A stretch of DNA of 64,000 bases from CBDFHJ01 sp965247635. GTDB lineage: Bacteria; Chloroflexota; Dehalococcoidia; Lucifugimonadales; Australimonadaceae. The notes beneath the pieces were generated by a model. That model was not told the origin of the DNA, searched no databases, and saw only the letters and a list, made by a program, of their open reading frames with translations. Where the stretch lies: assembly GCA_965247635.1 (NCBI GenBank), contig CBDFHJ010000007.1, positions 248,001-312,000 of the forward strand, given 5' to 3'. Shown here in pieces: positions 1-8,917 of the stretch. Numbering within the stretch: position 1 is the first letter of the stretch; each line of letters starts with the position of its first letter. Both the position numbers and the translations under genes were made by a program.

Positions 1-2
1 AC

Positions 3-200
3 CGTGGAGACGACGCGGTGCCGCCGGAGGAGTCGCGGAGGCTGGCCGCGGCCTTGGGCGACCAGCGAGTGGAGCGGTACACCGAGTTCTCGCTGTTTCA
101 GCACGTGACCCCAACGCGTCCGGTCGGCGTCATCGAGCTGGGTCGGGAGCTCAACAAGCTCGTCTGGCACCTCTACGGCATCATGCGCCAGACGACGTAG
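3..200 (+). CDS. C-terminal fragment of an alpha/beta hydrolase (5' end outside window)
   Basis: The reading frame is open to the left edge of the window, so only about 65 C-terminal residues are present. The start of the visible part (GDDAVPPEESRRLAAALGD) resembles the segment of alpha/beta hydrolases that carries the catalytic Asp followed by V-x-P and the next helix. A His lies 30 residues later in the FQHV stretch, where the catalytic His of this fold would be expected. The product ends MRQTT. The assignment rests on this short segment, so substrate and subfamily cannot be given. It converges with clpX, whose stop lies 130 bp further on. Confidence 0.5.
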   Translation, partial: RGDDAVPPEESRRLAAALGDQRVERYTEFSLFQHVTPTRPVGVIELGRELNKLVWHLYGIMRQTT

Positions 201-240
201 CCACGGGATTGAAACGGCCTGCCATTGCAAGGCGCCGTCT

Positions 241-279
241 GGGGTGGGCGGGTGGGTAAAATCAACCTTGGGGTGGGGT
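241..279 (+). repeat. G-rich repeated element, copy 1 (G-quadruplex motif)
   Basis: The element opens with GGGGTGGGCGGGTGGG, four G-runs separated by single bases (a textbook intramolecular G-quadruplex pattern), then an AT-richer linker TAAAATCAACCTT, then GGGGTGGGGT. A near-identical copy in the same orientation lies at 7499-7536. It sits between the 3' ends of the convergent hydrolase fragment and clpX. Confidence 0.6.
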
Positions 280-331
280 GGAACCCCCAGGGCCGTGGCG
301 AATCTTTTGAATCTTAAATAATGAGAGGGCG

Positions 332-1618
332 CTATGCGCTTTTGGCCTGACGGACGGGCGCTTCTATCATGTCGCCCGAAGCGCTAAGCAGTCGCGGCTG
401 GGCCAGTTGACCCTTCCCGTCGCCGTCGATGATGCACCGTTCAACTGCCGGAAGCGAAGGCAGCTCGAACATTACGTCCAGCAGCGTCTCCTCGATAATG
501 GACCTCAACCCCCTGGCCCCGGCCATGCGTTTCATGGCGTGGTCCGCGGCCGCCTCCAGTGCCGGCGCGGTAAAGGTCAGCTCCACGCCGTCCAGCGAAA
601 AGAGGTGCTGGTACTGTTTGACGACCGCGTTCTTGGGCTCGGTGAGCACCCGGAGCATGTCCTGCTTATCGAGCCCATTCAGGCTCGTGACCACCGGCAG
701 CCGGCCGATGAACTCGGGGATGAAGCCGTACATCAGAAGGTCTTCCGGGGCGACGTTGCCACGCACTTCGTCGTCGGTCATGGCGGCGCCTCCGGAGCGA
801 AAGCCGATGCGCTGACGGCTCGAAGCCACGCGGGAGGCGATGATCTCTTCGATCCCCTCAAAGGTGCCGCCGCAAACGAAAAGGATGTTGTCCGTTTTGA
901 TCTGCAGAAATTCTTGCTGCGGGTGCTTGCGCCCACCCTGCGGAGGAACGTTGGCCACGCACCCTTCGATAATCTTTAAGAGCGCCTGCTGGACGCCCTC
1001 GCCAGACACGTCACGGGTGATGGACGGGTTGGCCCCCTTCCGGGAGAGCTTGTCGATCTCGTCGATATAGATGATGCCGGATTCGGCGCGGGCGATGTCG
1101 TAGTCGGCCGCTTGGATGAGGCGCAACAGGATGTTTTCAACGTCCTCGCCCACGTAGCCAGCCTCGGTGAGGGCTGTGGCGTCGGCGATGGCGAACGGGA
1201 CGTCCAAAATACGCGCCAGGGTCTGCGCTAAAAGGGTCTTGCCGGAGCCCGTGGGCCCCACCAGCAAGATGTTGGTCTTCTGTATCTCCACGTCTTTGGA
1301 GACCGCGTTGGACCACGTGCGTTTGTAGTGGTTGTACACCGCCACGCTCAGCACGCGCTTGGCGTGCTGCTGGCCTACGACGTACTCGTCAAGGCGGTTG
1401 GCGATCTCTTTGGGTGCGAGGTTCTTGCTAGTGGCCGGGGGAGGTGCCGATGACGGTGTATCCTCTTCGGCGATGATCTGTAGGCACAGCCGAACGCACT
1501 CGTCGCAGATGAACACGCGCCCGGGTCCGGCGATCAACCGTTTGACCTGGGGCTGGGGCTTTCCACAAAAGGAGCAGGCGTGTTCGCTTCCTCCCGTGGG
1601 ACCGCTACCGTTTGGCAT
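332..1618 (-). CDS. clpX: ATP-dependent Clp protease ATP-binding subunit ClpX
   Basis: Hexameric AAA+ unfoldase that recognises tagged proteins, unfolds them and feeds them to ClpP in the cytoplasm. The 428-residue product has the expected layout. An N-terminal C4 zinc-binding domain has Cys15, Cys18, Cys38 and Cys41. Walker A GPTGSGKT is near residue 120 and Walker B IIYIDEIDK near 185. The pore loop GYVGEDVEN lies between them. The RQRIGF segment corresponds to the IGF loop that docks on ClpP. The length is normal for the family. It is the last gene of tig-clpP-clpX and starts 15 bp after the clpP stop, so co-transcription is likely. Confidence 0.97.
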   Translation of the reverse strand: MPNGSGPTGGSEHACSFCGKPQPQVKRLIAGPGRVFICDECVRLCLQIIAEEDTPSSAPPPATSKNLAPKEIANRLDEYVVGQQHAKRVLSVAVYNHYKRTWSNAVSKDVEIQKTNILLVGPTGSGKTLLAQTLARILDVPFAIADATALTEAGYVGEDVENILLRLIQAADYDIARAESGIIYIDEIDKLSRKGANPSITRDVSGEGVQQALLKIIEGCVANVPPQGGRKHPQQEFLQIKTDNILFVCGGTFEGIEEIIASRVASSRQRIGFRSGGAAMTDDEVRGNVAPEDLLMYGFIPEFIGRLPVVTSLNGLDKQDMLRVLTEPKNAVVKQYQHLFSLDGVELTFTAPALEAAADHAMKRMAGARGLRSIIEETLLDVMFELPSLPAVERCIIDGDGKGQLAQPRLLSASGDMIEAPVRQAKSA

Positions 1619-1633
1619 TGGGTGCGCCCGCCT

Positions 1634-2275
1634 CTAGTCGCTTGATTCCGAGGTGCCGGCCGGTATCGCCACCGGTGCGCCCAACACCTCGTCCACCACA
1701 CCGTACTCTTTGGCCTGCTCCGCGCTCATGTAAAAGTCACGGTCGGTGTCCCGAGCAATCTTATCGTACGGCTGATCGGTGTGTTTCGCCAGTACCGTAC
1801 GGATCTTGTCCTGCATCCGCAGGATCTCTCGGGCAGCGATCTCGATATCAGCCGCCTGGCCCTGAGCGCCTCCCATGGCCTGGTGCATATGAATGGTGGC
1901 GTTGGGCAGGCTGTACCGTTTGCCCTTGGCGCCGCCACACAGCAGTACCGTACCCATGCTGGCGGCCATACCCACGCAGATAGTCGAGATGTCGGGCCGA
2001 ACAAGCTGGATGGTATCGTAGATGGCCAGGCCAGAGCTAATGATACCGCCTGGGCTATTGATATACAGGCTAACGTCCTTGTCTGGGTCCTCCCGGTCCA
2101 GGTACAGGAGCTGGGCGATTATCAGATTAGCTACCTGGTCGTTGATGGGCGTCCCCAAGAAAACGATCCGCTCCTTCAACAGGAGGGAGTAAATATCGAA
2201 AGCTCGCTCACCCCGAGCACCGCTTTCGATGACCATGGGGATGATGTTCATTGCTCGGTCCACGGGGTCCATCAT
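1634..2275 (-). CDS. clpP: ATP-dependent Clp protease proteolytic subunit ClpP
   Basis: Serine peptidase that forms the barrel-shaped proteolytic core used by ClpX. From the chosen start the protein has 213 residues, the usual size. The catalytic triad is visible as Ser106 (GMAASMG), His131 (IHMHQ) and Asp180 (DTDRDF), with the same spacing as in the E. coli enzyme. The ATG at 2275 begins one base after the tig stop codon and is preceded by AAGGAG inside the tig tail; a second ATG at 2272 is also possible. A longer frame reaching 2401 overlaps tig and has no family support. Confidence 0.96.
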   Translation of the reverse strand: MMDPVDRAMNIIPMVIESGARGERAFDIYSLLLKERIVFLGTPINDQVANLIIAQLLYLDREDPDKDVSLYINSPGGIISSGLAIYDTIQLVRPDISTICVGMAASMGTVLLCGGAKGKRYSLPNATIHMHQAMGGAQGQAADIEIAAREILRMQDKIRTVLAKHTDQPYDKIARDTDRDFYMSAEQAKEYGVVDEVLGAPVAIPAGTSESSD

Positions 2276-2276
2276 G

Positions 2277-3674
2277 CTACGCTCCTTCTTCGTTGCTTTG
2301 CTGGTTGGCCTTGGCAGCGCTAGCGGCCGGCCGCGTCTTACTGCTTCGCCTCCGCGCTGCGGCAGGCGCCTTCTTCTTGGGTTCGCTATCCGCTGACGCA
2401 TTGCTCGATAGGAAGTCTATCGCCTTCCGGTTCAGCAGCATTCGGCGCAGCGATTCCAGCTGGCTTTCCTTCTCTAGCTGTTGACGAACGGTCTCCGCAT
2501 CGGTGTTGGCCCCACTGGCAAGCGCTTCGATCTCGGCAGTCAACTCCTCGTCCGACATCTCCAAGCCCTGATCATCGGTCACCTTCTCCAAGATGAGCGA
2601 ACGCTTGATGCGTACTTCCGCTTCCGCACGCGACTCTTCGCGGACCTCCTCGGCGCTCTTGCCCGCCCACATGAGGTACTGACGATACTGTTCCGCGCTC
2701 ATGCGGCCCGTTCGAAGCGCCTCTTCGTAATCGTGGAGCACGTGCTCGGTCTCATGGTCGACGATGAGGGGTGACAGGTCTATGGTGGTCCCATCCAGCA
2801 CTTTTTGGAGGGTATCGTTCTGGTGTTTGGTGGTGGCCATCATCTCCTGCTGCTGGCTTAGCTCCTCTTTCGTCTTCTCGGTCAGCTCGGCCAGCGAGTC
2901 GTAGCCGGGTCCGACGCCTTTGGCGAACTCATCGTCCAGCCGAGCGGGCCTGCGGCGCTTGACGTTGTGAAGCGTGACGACGAACCGGCACTGCTTGCCC
3001 GCGACCTCCGGGTATTCGGCGTCTTCGGGTACGTCGAGAGTGAACTCGCGGGTGTCGAACTCCTTCATCCCGACGAGGGCCTCCGAGAATCCAGGTGCGG
3101 GCACTCTTTGCTCCCGGCGCGCGACGAAGTCCGCCTGTTCCTGGTTGATGATTTCCGCATCATCGGCCCAGCCTTGGACCGTAACGTTGATTAAGTCGTC
3201 TAGCTCGACCGGCAGTTCCACGGGCACCCATGGCGCGGTCTCCATCCGAAGCCGTTCCAACTCCTCGTCGACCCGCTCCTTGGTAATCCGCACCTGCTCC
3301 TTGGGCACGCGCACATCAAGGTAGCTGCCCAGGTCCACCGCGGGAGTCAAGGGCACGGTGGCGGTCACCGTGACGGGGTCAAGCTGCTCCAAGCTGATCG
3401 ACGGCATCCCACCCAGGTCCAGCCCAGCTTCGTCCACTGCCTTTCCGGTCACCTCCGGGAGCATAAAGTCCATTGCTTCGTTGAGGAGGTACTCTCGCCC
3501 GTACAACTGTTCGACGATACGCCGAGGCGCCTTGCCTTTGCGAAAGCCTGGAATGTTGGCCCGCTGCACTACCCCGCGGTAGGCCCGGTCCAGGTAGGGC
3601 TCTACCTCTTCCGGCGCAAGCTCAATGGTGAGCACGACCTCTCGGTGGGGTTGTTCTTTAGATGAAACGTTCAA
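2277..3674 (-). CDS. tig: Trigger factor (ribosome-associated chaperone, peptidyl-prolyl isomerase)
   Basis: Binds nascent chains at the ribosome exit tunnel. The ribosome-docking signature IPGFRKGKAPRRIVEQ is intact in the N-terminal domain. An FKBP-like PPIase domain (around VTVQGWADDAEI to FVVTLHNVK) and a long helical C-terminal domain follow, ending in a basic Ala/Lys-rich tail. The frame is open up to a GTG at 3752. I prefer the TTG at 3674 because it places the start about 12 residues before the first beta strand (VVLTIEL), as in family members. The 465-residue product then has a normal N-terminus. It is the first gene of tig-clpP-clpX. Confidence 0.93.
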   Translation of the reverse strand: MNVSSKEQPHREVVLTIELAPEEVEPYLDRAYRGVVQRANIPGFRKGKAPRRIVEQLYGREYLLNEAMDFMLPEVTGKAVDEAGLDLGGMPSISLEQLDPVTVTATVPLTPAVDLGSYLDVRVPKEQVRITKERVDEELERLRMETAPWVPVELPVELDDLINVTVQGWADDAEIINQEQADFVARREQRVPAPGFSEALVGMKEFDTREFTLDVPEDAEYPEVAGKQCRFVVTLHNVKRRRPARLDDEFAKGVGPGYDSLAELTEKTKEELSQQQEMMATTKHQNDTLQKVLDGTTIDLSPLIVDHETEHVLHDYEEALRTGRMSAEQYRQYLMWAGKSAEEVREESRAEAEVRIKRSLILEKVTDDQGLEMSDEELTAEIEALASGANTDAETVRQQLEKESQLESLRRMLLNRKAIDFLSSNASADSEPKKKAPAAARRRSSKTRPAASAAKANQQSNEEGA

Positions 3675-3766
3675 CCGATGCTCTCGAATATGAGCGGGTA
3701 CTGTTTCTTGTATACCACGCCAGTGCCTCGGAGGAAAGGGCTTGACAAGCACAAGTCCACCATGGA

Positions 3767-4678
3767 TTAGGTCAGCGGGGCCATCGCGCTCTCGTCAGGG
3801 TACAGTTCGTGAAGCAGGTCAAGAAAGGCGGTCACGATGGTCCCATGGGTGCTGGCCCGCCTGACCATGACCGCCGTTGGCAGCGTGACCTGGTGTCCTT
3901 CCCGCAGCTCGACGTGAGCCAGCGTGCCCATCGCCACCTCGCGATGGAGCGAGTTGCGAGGCAGAAAGCTGATGCCCAAGCCGCGCTCGATCATCCGCTT
4001 GGTGGCTTCGATGCTGCCCAGGTCCATCTGGACGTTCGGGACGATACCCGCCTCACGGCATACCCGGTCGATGAGCACGAAGTAGGTCGACTCCTTGTCG
4101 TACAGGATCAGCGGCTCCGAGGCCACCTCATAGATGCTAGCCTCGCCGGTCCGGGCAAAGGCGTGCTCCGGGTGCGTCACCAGCACCACCTGCTCGTCGT
4201 ACAGGTGCGTGGTCACCACCTGGGGATGGACCAGGGCCCGGGCCACGCCGACCTGGATCTCCTCTGACAGCAGCATCTCCAGCACCTGCGATGAGCGTCC
4301 CGTTTTGGTGGCCAGGTCGATACCGGGATAGCGCGCGTGGAACGTCTCCAGTATGCCAGGCAGCACGTAGGCGGAGATAGCCCGCGCCGCGCCGATGTAC
4401 AGCTTGCCCAAGGAGGCGGAGCGGGTCGCTTCCAGGGCCTCGCGGGCGTTACGGAGCGTGTCCAAGGAGCGCTGAATATAGGGCATGAAGGCCCGTCCAG
4501 CGTCGGTCAGCCGAACACCTCGGCCCAGACGGTGGAACAGCGGCTCACCCAGCTCTCGCTCCAAGACCAGGATCCGCGCGCTCAGCGATGGCTGCGTCAC
4601 GCCTAGCTCCTGCGCCGCGCGGCTGAACCTGTGGTGCCTGACAACCTCTAGAAACGCCTCTAGCTGGCCTAGCTCCAC
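3767..4678 (-). CDS. LysR-family transcriptional regulator
   Basis: A 303-residue LysR-type regulator. The N-terminal winged helix-turn-helix covers roughly residues 1-60 (FSRAAQELGVTQPSLSARI, with the family GxxLTxAG segment as GVRLTDAG), and a periplasmic-binding-protein-like effector domain fills the rest. The effector is unknown. It lies 92 bp upstream of tig on the same strand, but the unrelated function and the gap argue for separate transcription. LysR regulators often control a divergent neighbour, here the small membrane protein gene at 5091 across a 412-bp gap. Confidence 0.9.
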   Translation of the reverse strand: MELGQLEAFLEVVRHHRFSRAAQELGVTQPSLSARILVLERELGEPLFHRLGRGVRLTDAGRAFMPYIQRSLDTLRNAREALEATRSASLGKLYIGAARAISAYVLPGILETFHARYPGIDLATKTGRSSQVLEMLLSEEIQVGVARALVHPQVVTTHLYDEQVVLVTHPEHAFARTGEASIYEVASEPLILYDKESTYFVLIDRVCREAGIVPNVQMDLGSIEATKRMIERGLGISFLPRNSLHREVAMGTLAHVELREGHQVTLPTAVMVRRASTHGTIVTAFLDLLHELYPDESAMAPLT

Positions 4679-4833
4679 GGCTCGGGCCTCCCGTTCTGAT
4701 AGTTTTTATCAATCGCGCTTAGACAAGCTATCAACTCCATTATAGAGCCCGCTTCGTGGGCGCTCTATGGGTGCAAGTCCAAGGTTCGGCGACGGCAGGT
4801 CATTGTCCCGTCTCTGAAATACGCTTACGAAAT

Positions 4834-4926
4834 GTCATTGCGAGGACCCCGATTTATCGGGGGACGAAGCAATCTGGAGGACGGGTGGTCCCACAGCCAG
4901 ATTGCCACGGCCCTCCTTCGGGGGCG
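4834..4926. repeat. REP-like palindromic repeat in the 4679-5090 gap
   Basis: The 412-bp space between the LysR gene and the 5091 gene contains a composite repeat. It starts GTCATTGCGAGGA, then has the perfect hairpin CCCCGATTTATCGGGG (4847-4862), then GACGAAGCAATCTGG. The segment GCAATCTGG (4869-4877) is mirrored by CCAGATTGC (4897-4905). This GTCATTGCGAGG...GAAGCAATC pattern is a common intergenic repeat type in bacterial genomes. A separate hairpin with arms ATAGAGC/GCTCTAT lies near 4742-4768. Nothing else recognisable is in the gap. Confidence 0.6.
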
Positions 4927-5090
4927 CCACGCTAGCCGCCAATTGGAAATGTCACCAAGTTACGGTAGAGTAAGAGTTGCCGTCCTGTCTCCTATTCGCC
5001 GCGAGGGACGGCGCCGGGGTGAGCTCCGTCTAAGGGAACCCGGCAGGGTAAAGTCACTGCGCGAATTGCGGCGATAGAGGAGGTGCAAGC

Positions 5091-5327
5091 GTGTTCGGCC
5101 TACTCAGCATGGCGCTTCGGTTCGCCTGGCTGGCAATCATGGTGTTGGGCATACGCCAGGCGGTGCAGATGGCCCGGCGGGGGATTGACGAACTGGCCCG
5201 CGATATCGAGCAGGGACAGCAGTCGGGGGCGGCTGGGGCCATCATCCGGCTCCACGAGGCCCTGCTCCGGCGGCCCACCGATGGCAAGGCCGCCGGACAG
5301 ACCAGCGACGTGTACGGCGAGCTGTAG
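5091..5327 (+). CDS. Small membrane protein, unknown function
   Basis: A 78-residue product with one N-terminal hydrophobic segment (about residues 3-22, LLSMALRFAWLAIMVLGI) followed by an amphipathic, charged helix and a polar tail. This fits a single-pass protein anchored in the inner membrane with the C-terminus in the cytoplasm. The GTG start is supported by a strong GAGGAGGTG ribosome-binding site just upstream. I do not recognise the family. It precedes aspS by 215 bp on the same strand. Confidence 0.6.
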   Translation: MFGLLSMALRFAWLAIMVLGIRQAVQMARRGIDELARDIEQGQQSGAAGAIIRLHEALLRRPTDGKAAGQTSDVYGEL

Positions 5328-5332
5328 TCCCA

Positions 5333-5378
5333 CCATCGTGGCCGCCCGCGAATTCCAGCGTGCGAACAGCCACGATGG
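5333..5378 (+). terminator. Inverted repeat after the small membrane protein gene
   Basis: CCATCGTGGC (5333-5342) is mirrored by GCCACGATGG (5369-5378) with a 26-base loop, starting 6 bp after the stop codon. No T-run follows, so it may be a factor-dependent terminator or 3'-end stabiliser rather than an intrinsic terminator. Confidence 0.35.
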
Positions 5379-5542
5379 CTTCCACATCCACCCTTGGAAG
5401 CGGGCGTAGCCCAGGCTTTTAGCTTGCTGGCCGGCTCCCCACTAGGACGCGATTCCGTCGCGGCAATCACACGAAGGGCACATCCAATCGGTGCTGCGCA
5501 GCGGCCAGCAATCCGTCGCCTCGCATCCTTTCAGGAGGTACC

Positions 5543-7336
5543 GTGCTAACGACCATCCCATGCGGCGACCTGCGGGCTGAGCACGTCGGCCAATCGGTAA
5601 CCCTGGCGGGCTGGGTCCACCGGCGCCGCGACCACGGCAGCCTTATCTTCATCGACCTGCGCGATTCCCGCGGCCTGGTCCAGGTGGTGTTCAACCCCGG
5701 CGAAGCACCCGGTCCCCACGCGGTGGCGGAGCAGTTCCGTGCCGAGTGGGTGGTCCGGGTTACCGGACGGGTGCAGCACCGTCCCGCGGGCACGGAGAAC
5801 CCAGAGTTGCTTACGGGCGAGGTGGAGGTCTTGGTGACCGACGCCGAGGTGCTGAACCCCTCGAAGACGCCACCCTTTGACGTGAGCCAAGACGCGCCGG
5901 TGGACGAGCTACTTCGCTTGCGGTACCGCTACCTGGACCTGCGCAGGCCCGCCATGAACGAGAACATCCGCCTGCGGCACCGGGTGGTGAAGTACATCCG
6001 CGACTCCCTGGACGCGCGCGGTTTCACGGAGATCGAAACGCCCATCCTTATTAAGAGCACGCCGGAGGGGGCCCGGGACTTCCTGGTACCCAGCCGCCTC
6101 CAAGCAGGCAGCTTCTACGCGCTTCCCCAGTCGCCTCAGCAGCTGAAGCAACTGCTGATGGTGGCGGGCTTCGAGAGGTACTTCCAGATAGCCCGGTGCT
6201 TTCGCGACGAAGACCTGCGGGGCGACCGTCAGTTCGAGCACACACAGCTCGACCTGGAGATGAGCTTCGTGGACGAGGAGGATGTTTTGGGGCTCATCGA
6301 GGAGCTGTACAGCGGTATCGTCGCGGATGTGGTCCCGGGCCGTCGCTCGCTCCACCCCTTTCCTCGCCTTCGGTACGACGACGTCATGGAGCGCTACGGC
6401 ACGGACAAGCCCGACCTCAGGTTTGGGCTGGAGCTGGCCGACCTCACCGACATCGCCGAGGCTTCGGAGGCCCAGGTGCTCCGTCAGTCGGTGGCGAGCG
6501 GAGGTATCGCAAAGGGGTTTGCCGCCCCAGGGTGCGCCGGTTACTCCCGCCGTCAGGTGGAGGAGCTGCTCTCCTTCGTTCAGTCCCGGGGGGCCCAAGG
6601 GCTGGTCACCATCGGCCTGGCGGAGGAGGCCTCCTCGCTGGACCAGTTGGCCATGGAGCACGTCGTTTCCAGCATCGCCAGGTTCCTGACGCTGGAGGAG
6701 GTCAAGGCGATCGCCGAGCGCGCCGGCGCCAAGACCGGCGACCTGATATGCATAGTCGCCGGCCCCGCCAACGTAGTGAACGTGGCCCTTTCCCAGCTCC
6801 GGAACGAAATGGGCCAGCGCCTGGGCCTGGCCGATCCATCCCTGCTGGCGTTCGCGTTTGTCACCGAGTTCCCGCTGTTCGAGTGGGATGAAGAGCGAGC
6901 AACGTGGCAGCCCGCCCATCACCTGTTCACCTCCCCGGCGGACGGCCACTGGGACCTCCTTGATAGCGAGCCCGGCCGGATGCGGGCCCGGCACTACGAC
7001 CTGGTCTGCAACGGGATGGAGCTTGCCAGCGGTAGCATCCGCATCCACAAGCGGGAGCGGCAGGAGCGCATCATGCGCTTCCTCGGATACACCGACGAGC
7101 AGTTGGAGGAGCGGTTCGGCCAGCTGCTGGAGGCGCTGGAGTATGGTGCGCCTCCTCACGGCGGCATTGCCCCCGGCATCGACCGGCTCATGTCGCTACT
7201 AACCGACCACGCGGAGTCCATTCGCGACGTCATCGCCTTTCCGAAGACGCAAAGCGGTACAGACCCGCTCTTCGGCACACCCGCCCCCGTACCAGCGGAA
7301 CAGCTCCAGGAGCTGCACCTGCGCATCGAGCCGTAG
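5543..7336 (+). CDS. aspS: Aspartyl-tRNA synthetase
   Basis: Class II aminoacyl-tRNA synthetase charging tRNA-Asp (or tRNA-Asp and tRNA-Asn if the organism uses the indirect Asn route, which cannot be decided here). The 597-residue length and domain order are those of the bacterial type: N-terminal OB-fold anticodon-binding domain (about 1-110), catalytic core, an inserted GAD domain (about 290-410) and the C-terminal catalytic part. Motif 2 is visible as ARCFRDEDLRGDR and motif 3 as GIAPGIDRL. The GTG start is preceded by CAGGAGGTACC. Confidence 0.96.
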   Translation: MLTTIPCGDLRAEHVGQSVTLAGWVHRRRDHGSLIFIDLRDSRGLVQVVFNPGEAPGPHAVAEQFRAEWVVRVTGRVQHRPAGTENPELLTGEVEVLVTDAEVLNPSKTPPFDVSQDAPVDELLRLRYRYLDLRRPAMNENIRLRHRVVKYIRDSLDARGFTEIETPILIKSTPEGARDFLVPSRLQAGSFYALPQSPQQLKQLLMVAGFERYFQIARCFRDEDLRGDRQFEHTQLDLEMSFVDEEDVLGLIEELYSGIVADVVPGRRSLHPFPRLRYDDVMERYGTDKPDLRFGLELADLTDIAEASEAQVLRQSVASGGIAKGFAAPGCAGYSRRQVEELLSFVQSRGAQGLVTIGLAEEASSLDQLAMEHVVSSIARFLTLEEVKAIAERAGAKTGDLICIVAGPANVVNVALSQLRNEMGQRLGLADPSLLAFAFVTEFPLFEWDEERATWQPAHHLFTSPADGHWDLLDSEPGRMRARHYDLVCNGMELASGSIRIHKRERQERIMRFLGYTDEQLEERFGQLLEALEYGAPPHGGIAPGIDRLMSLLTDHAESIRDVIAFPKTQSGTDPLFGTPAPVPAEQLQELHLRIEP

Positions 7337-7498
7337 TAGCAGGGCGCGTCCTGCACCCACCAGGGCACTGCCCTGGACCCACTTGCGGTGTCCCCGTCGC
7401 CCGAAGCCCACGGGGCGCCGGCAAGCCCCCGCCGGGCCGCTTCTCGGCAGCGAGGACAGGCCAAAAGACAGTGGAGGGCAGGCCCGCGGACGCCCGCC

Positions 7499-7536
7499 GG
7501 GGCGGGCGGGTGGGTAAGACTAACCTGGGGTGGGGT
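7499..7536 (+). repeat. G-rich repeated element, copy 2 (G-quadruplex motif)
   Basis: GGGGCGGGCGGGTGGG, then TAAGACTAACCT, then GGGGTGGGGT. It aligns over its whole length with the element at 241-279, with four substitutions and a one-base gap. It is in the same orientation, in the gap between aspS and the RidA-family gene, 44 bp before that gene's start, so it could act in its 5' region. Confidence 0.6.
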
Positions 7537-7579
7537 AAACTCGACGCGCTGACAGGCCACTGGAGCAACCGTTAGGAGC

Positions 7580-8053
7580 ATGTCCATTATGCCCACCGCC
7601 GAAGAGCGCCTCGCCTCCTTGGGCCTCACCTTGCCCGCCGTGGCCTCGCCCGTGGCCAACTACGTGCCCTCCGTGCGGAGCGGAAACCTCCTTTTTTTAG
7701 CAGGCCAGATATCCCGCGCATCAGACGGAGCGCCGTTGGTGGGCAAGCTGGGCGATACGCTGACCGTCGAGCAAGGCTACGAGGCCGCGCGTTCGGCTGC
7801 ACTCTCCGCCATCGCGGTGATGAAGGAGGCGCTGGGCGGCCTGGAGCGGGTGGCACGGGTGGTCCGCGTCACGGTGCTGGTCAACGCGACGCCGGAGTTC
7901 GAGTCCCATCCGCAGGTGGCGAACGGCGCGTCGGACCTCTTCGTCGCCGTGTTCGACGAGCGCGGCCGTCACGCCAGGACCGCCGTCGGCGTGTCGTCGC
8001 TGCCGCTGGGCGTCGCCGTGGAGATTGAGGTCACGGTGGAGGTGGCGGAGTGA
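7580..8053 (+). CDS. RidA/YjgF/YER057c/UK114-family protein
   Basis: A 157-residue member of the RidA superfamily, trimeric proteins that include enamine/imine deaminases. The family pattern is visible. The N-terminal VRSGNLLFLAGQ strand is present, and the C-terminal HARTAVGVSSLPLGVAVEIE segment contains the Arg that binds the substrate carboxylate in active deaminases. The long N-terminus (AEERLASLGLTLPAVASPVANY) is typical of the YjgF subgroup with the AEERL start rather than canonical RidA, so deaminase activity on 2-aminoacrylate is not certain. Confidence 0.88.
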   Translation: MSIMPTAEERLASLGLTLPAVASPVANYVPSVRSGNLLFLAGQISRASDGAPLVGKLGDTLTVEQGYEAARSAALSAIAVMKEALGGLERVARVVRVTVLVNATPEFESHPQVANGASDLFVAVFDERGRHARTAVGVSSLPLGVAVEIEVTVEVAE

Positions 8054-8167
8054 TCTACGACTTCGCATGCCGATAGTGCCGCGCTTGCCGCTTAAGAGTA
8101 AGCCTTATACCCTAAAGCGGGCGAGGGTAACCTGGCCTTTTGGACGCCACCCAATGAAGGAGGCCTG

Positions 8168-8917
8168 ATGCACCGGCTGGTCCTGTTGCGGCACGGCGAG
8201 AGCACCTGGAACAAAGAGAACCGGTTCACGGGTTGGGTCGACGTGGACCTCTCTCCAGCGGGCGTTGCCGAAGCAGTCGAGGCCGGCAAGCAGCTAAAGC
8301 GAGACGGGTTCGTCTTCGACGTTGCCTTTACCTCGGTGCTGAAACGGGCCATCAGAACGCTATGGCTGGTCTTGGACGAGACGGACCTGATGTGGGTCCC
8401 GGTGCAGCGGTCGTGGCGGTTGAACGAGCGTCACTACGGAGCGCTCCAGGGGTTGAACAAGGCGGAGACCGCCCGGCTCCACGGCGAGGAGCAGGTCCGT
8501 CTGTGGCGAAGGAGCTACGATACTCCTCCTCCTCCGCTGGACCCCGCCGACCAGCGCTACTCCGGCGGTGACCCACGCTACGCAGACCTCGCGGCGGATG
8601 AGCTGCCTTTGGCCGAGGCGCTGAAGGACACCGTGGACCGACTTTTGCCCTACTGGGAAGGCGCCATCGCCCCGGCCATCAAGTCGGATAAGCGAGTGCT
8701 CATCGCCGCCCACGGCAACAGCCTTAGGGCGGTAGTCAAGCATCTGGACCAGGTCTCCGACCAAGACATCGCCGGCGTCAACATCCCGACGGGGCTTCCG
8801 TTGGTATACGAGCTGGACGATGACCTCACTCCGCTAAAGCACTACTACCTCGGCGACCCGAAAGCGGTCCAGAGGGCGGTGGCGCAAGTATCGGCGGAAG
8901 GAAGAGCGGCGTCATGA
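8168..8917 (+). CDS. gpmA: 2,3-bisphosphoglycerate-dependent phosphoglycerate mutase
   Basis: Interconverts 3- and 2-phosphoglycerate in glycolysis. The phosphohistidine motif is at the N-terminus (LLRHGESTWN, His9), followed by NRFTGWVDVDLS. The acid residue lies in LNERHYGALQG and the second His in AAHGNSLRA. The 249-residue length is normal for the dPGM family. AAGGAGGCCTG precedes the ATG. It overlaps the xth start by 4 bp (ATGA), so the two are probably translationally coupled. Confidence 0.95.
   Translation: MHRLVLLRHGESTWNKENRFTGWVDVDLSPAGVAEAVEAGKQLKRDGFVFDVAFTSVLKRAIRTLWLVLDETDLMWVPVQRSWRLNERHYGALQGLNKAETARLHGEEQVRLWRRSYDTPPPPLDPADQRYSGGDPRYADLAADELPLAEALKDTVDRLLPYWEGAIAPAIKSDKRVLIAAHGNSLRAVVKHLDQVSDQDIAGVNIPTGLPLVYELDDDLTPLKHYYLGDPKAVQRAVAQVSAEGRAAS

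Noticed and set aside
5379..5542. T-box riboswitch before aspS
   Set aside because: The leader lacks the conserved T-box sequence and a specifier-loop structure; only a simple inverted repeat is visible.
5909..7159. Long minus-strand frame inside aspS
   Set aside because: Antisense shadow of a strongly supported gene; no recognisable domain and no ribosome-binding site.
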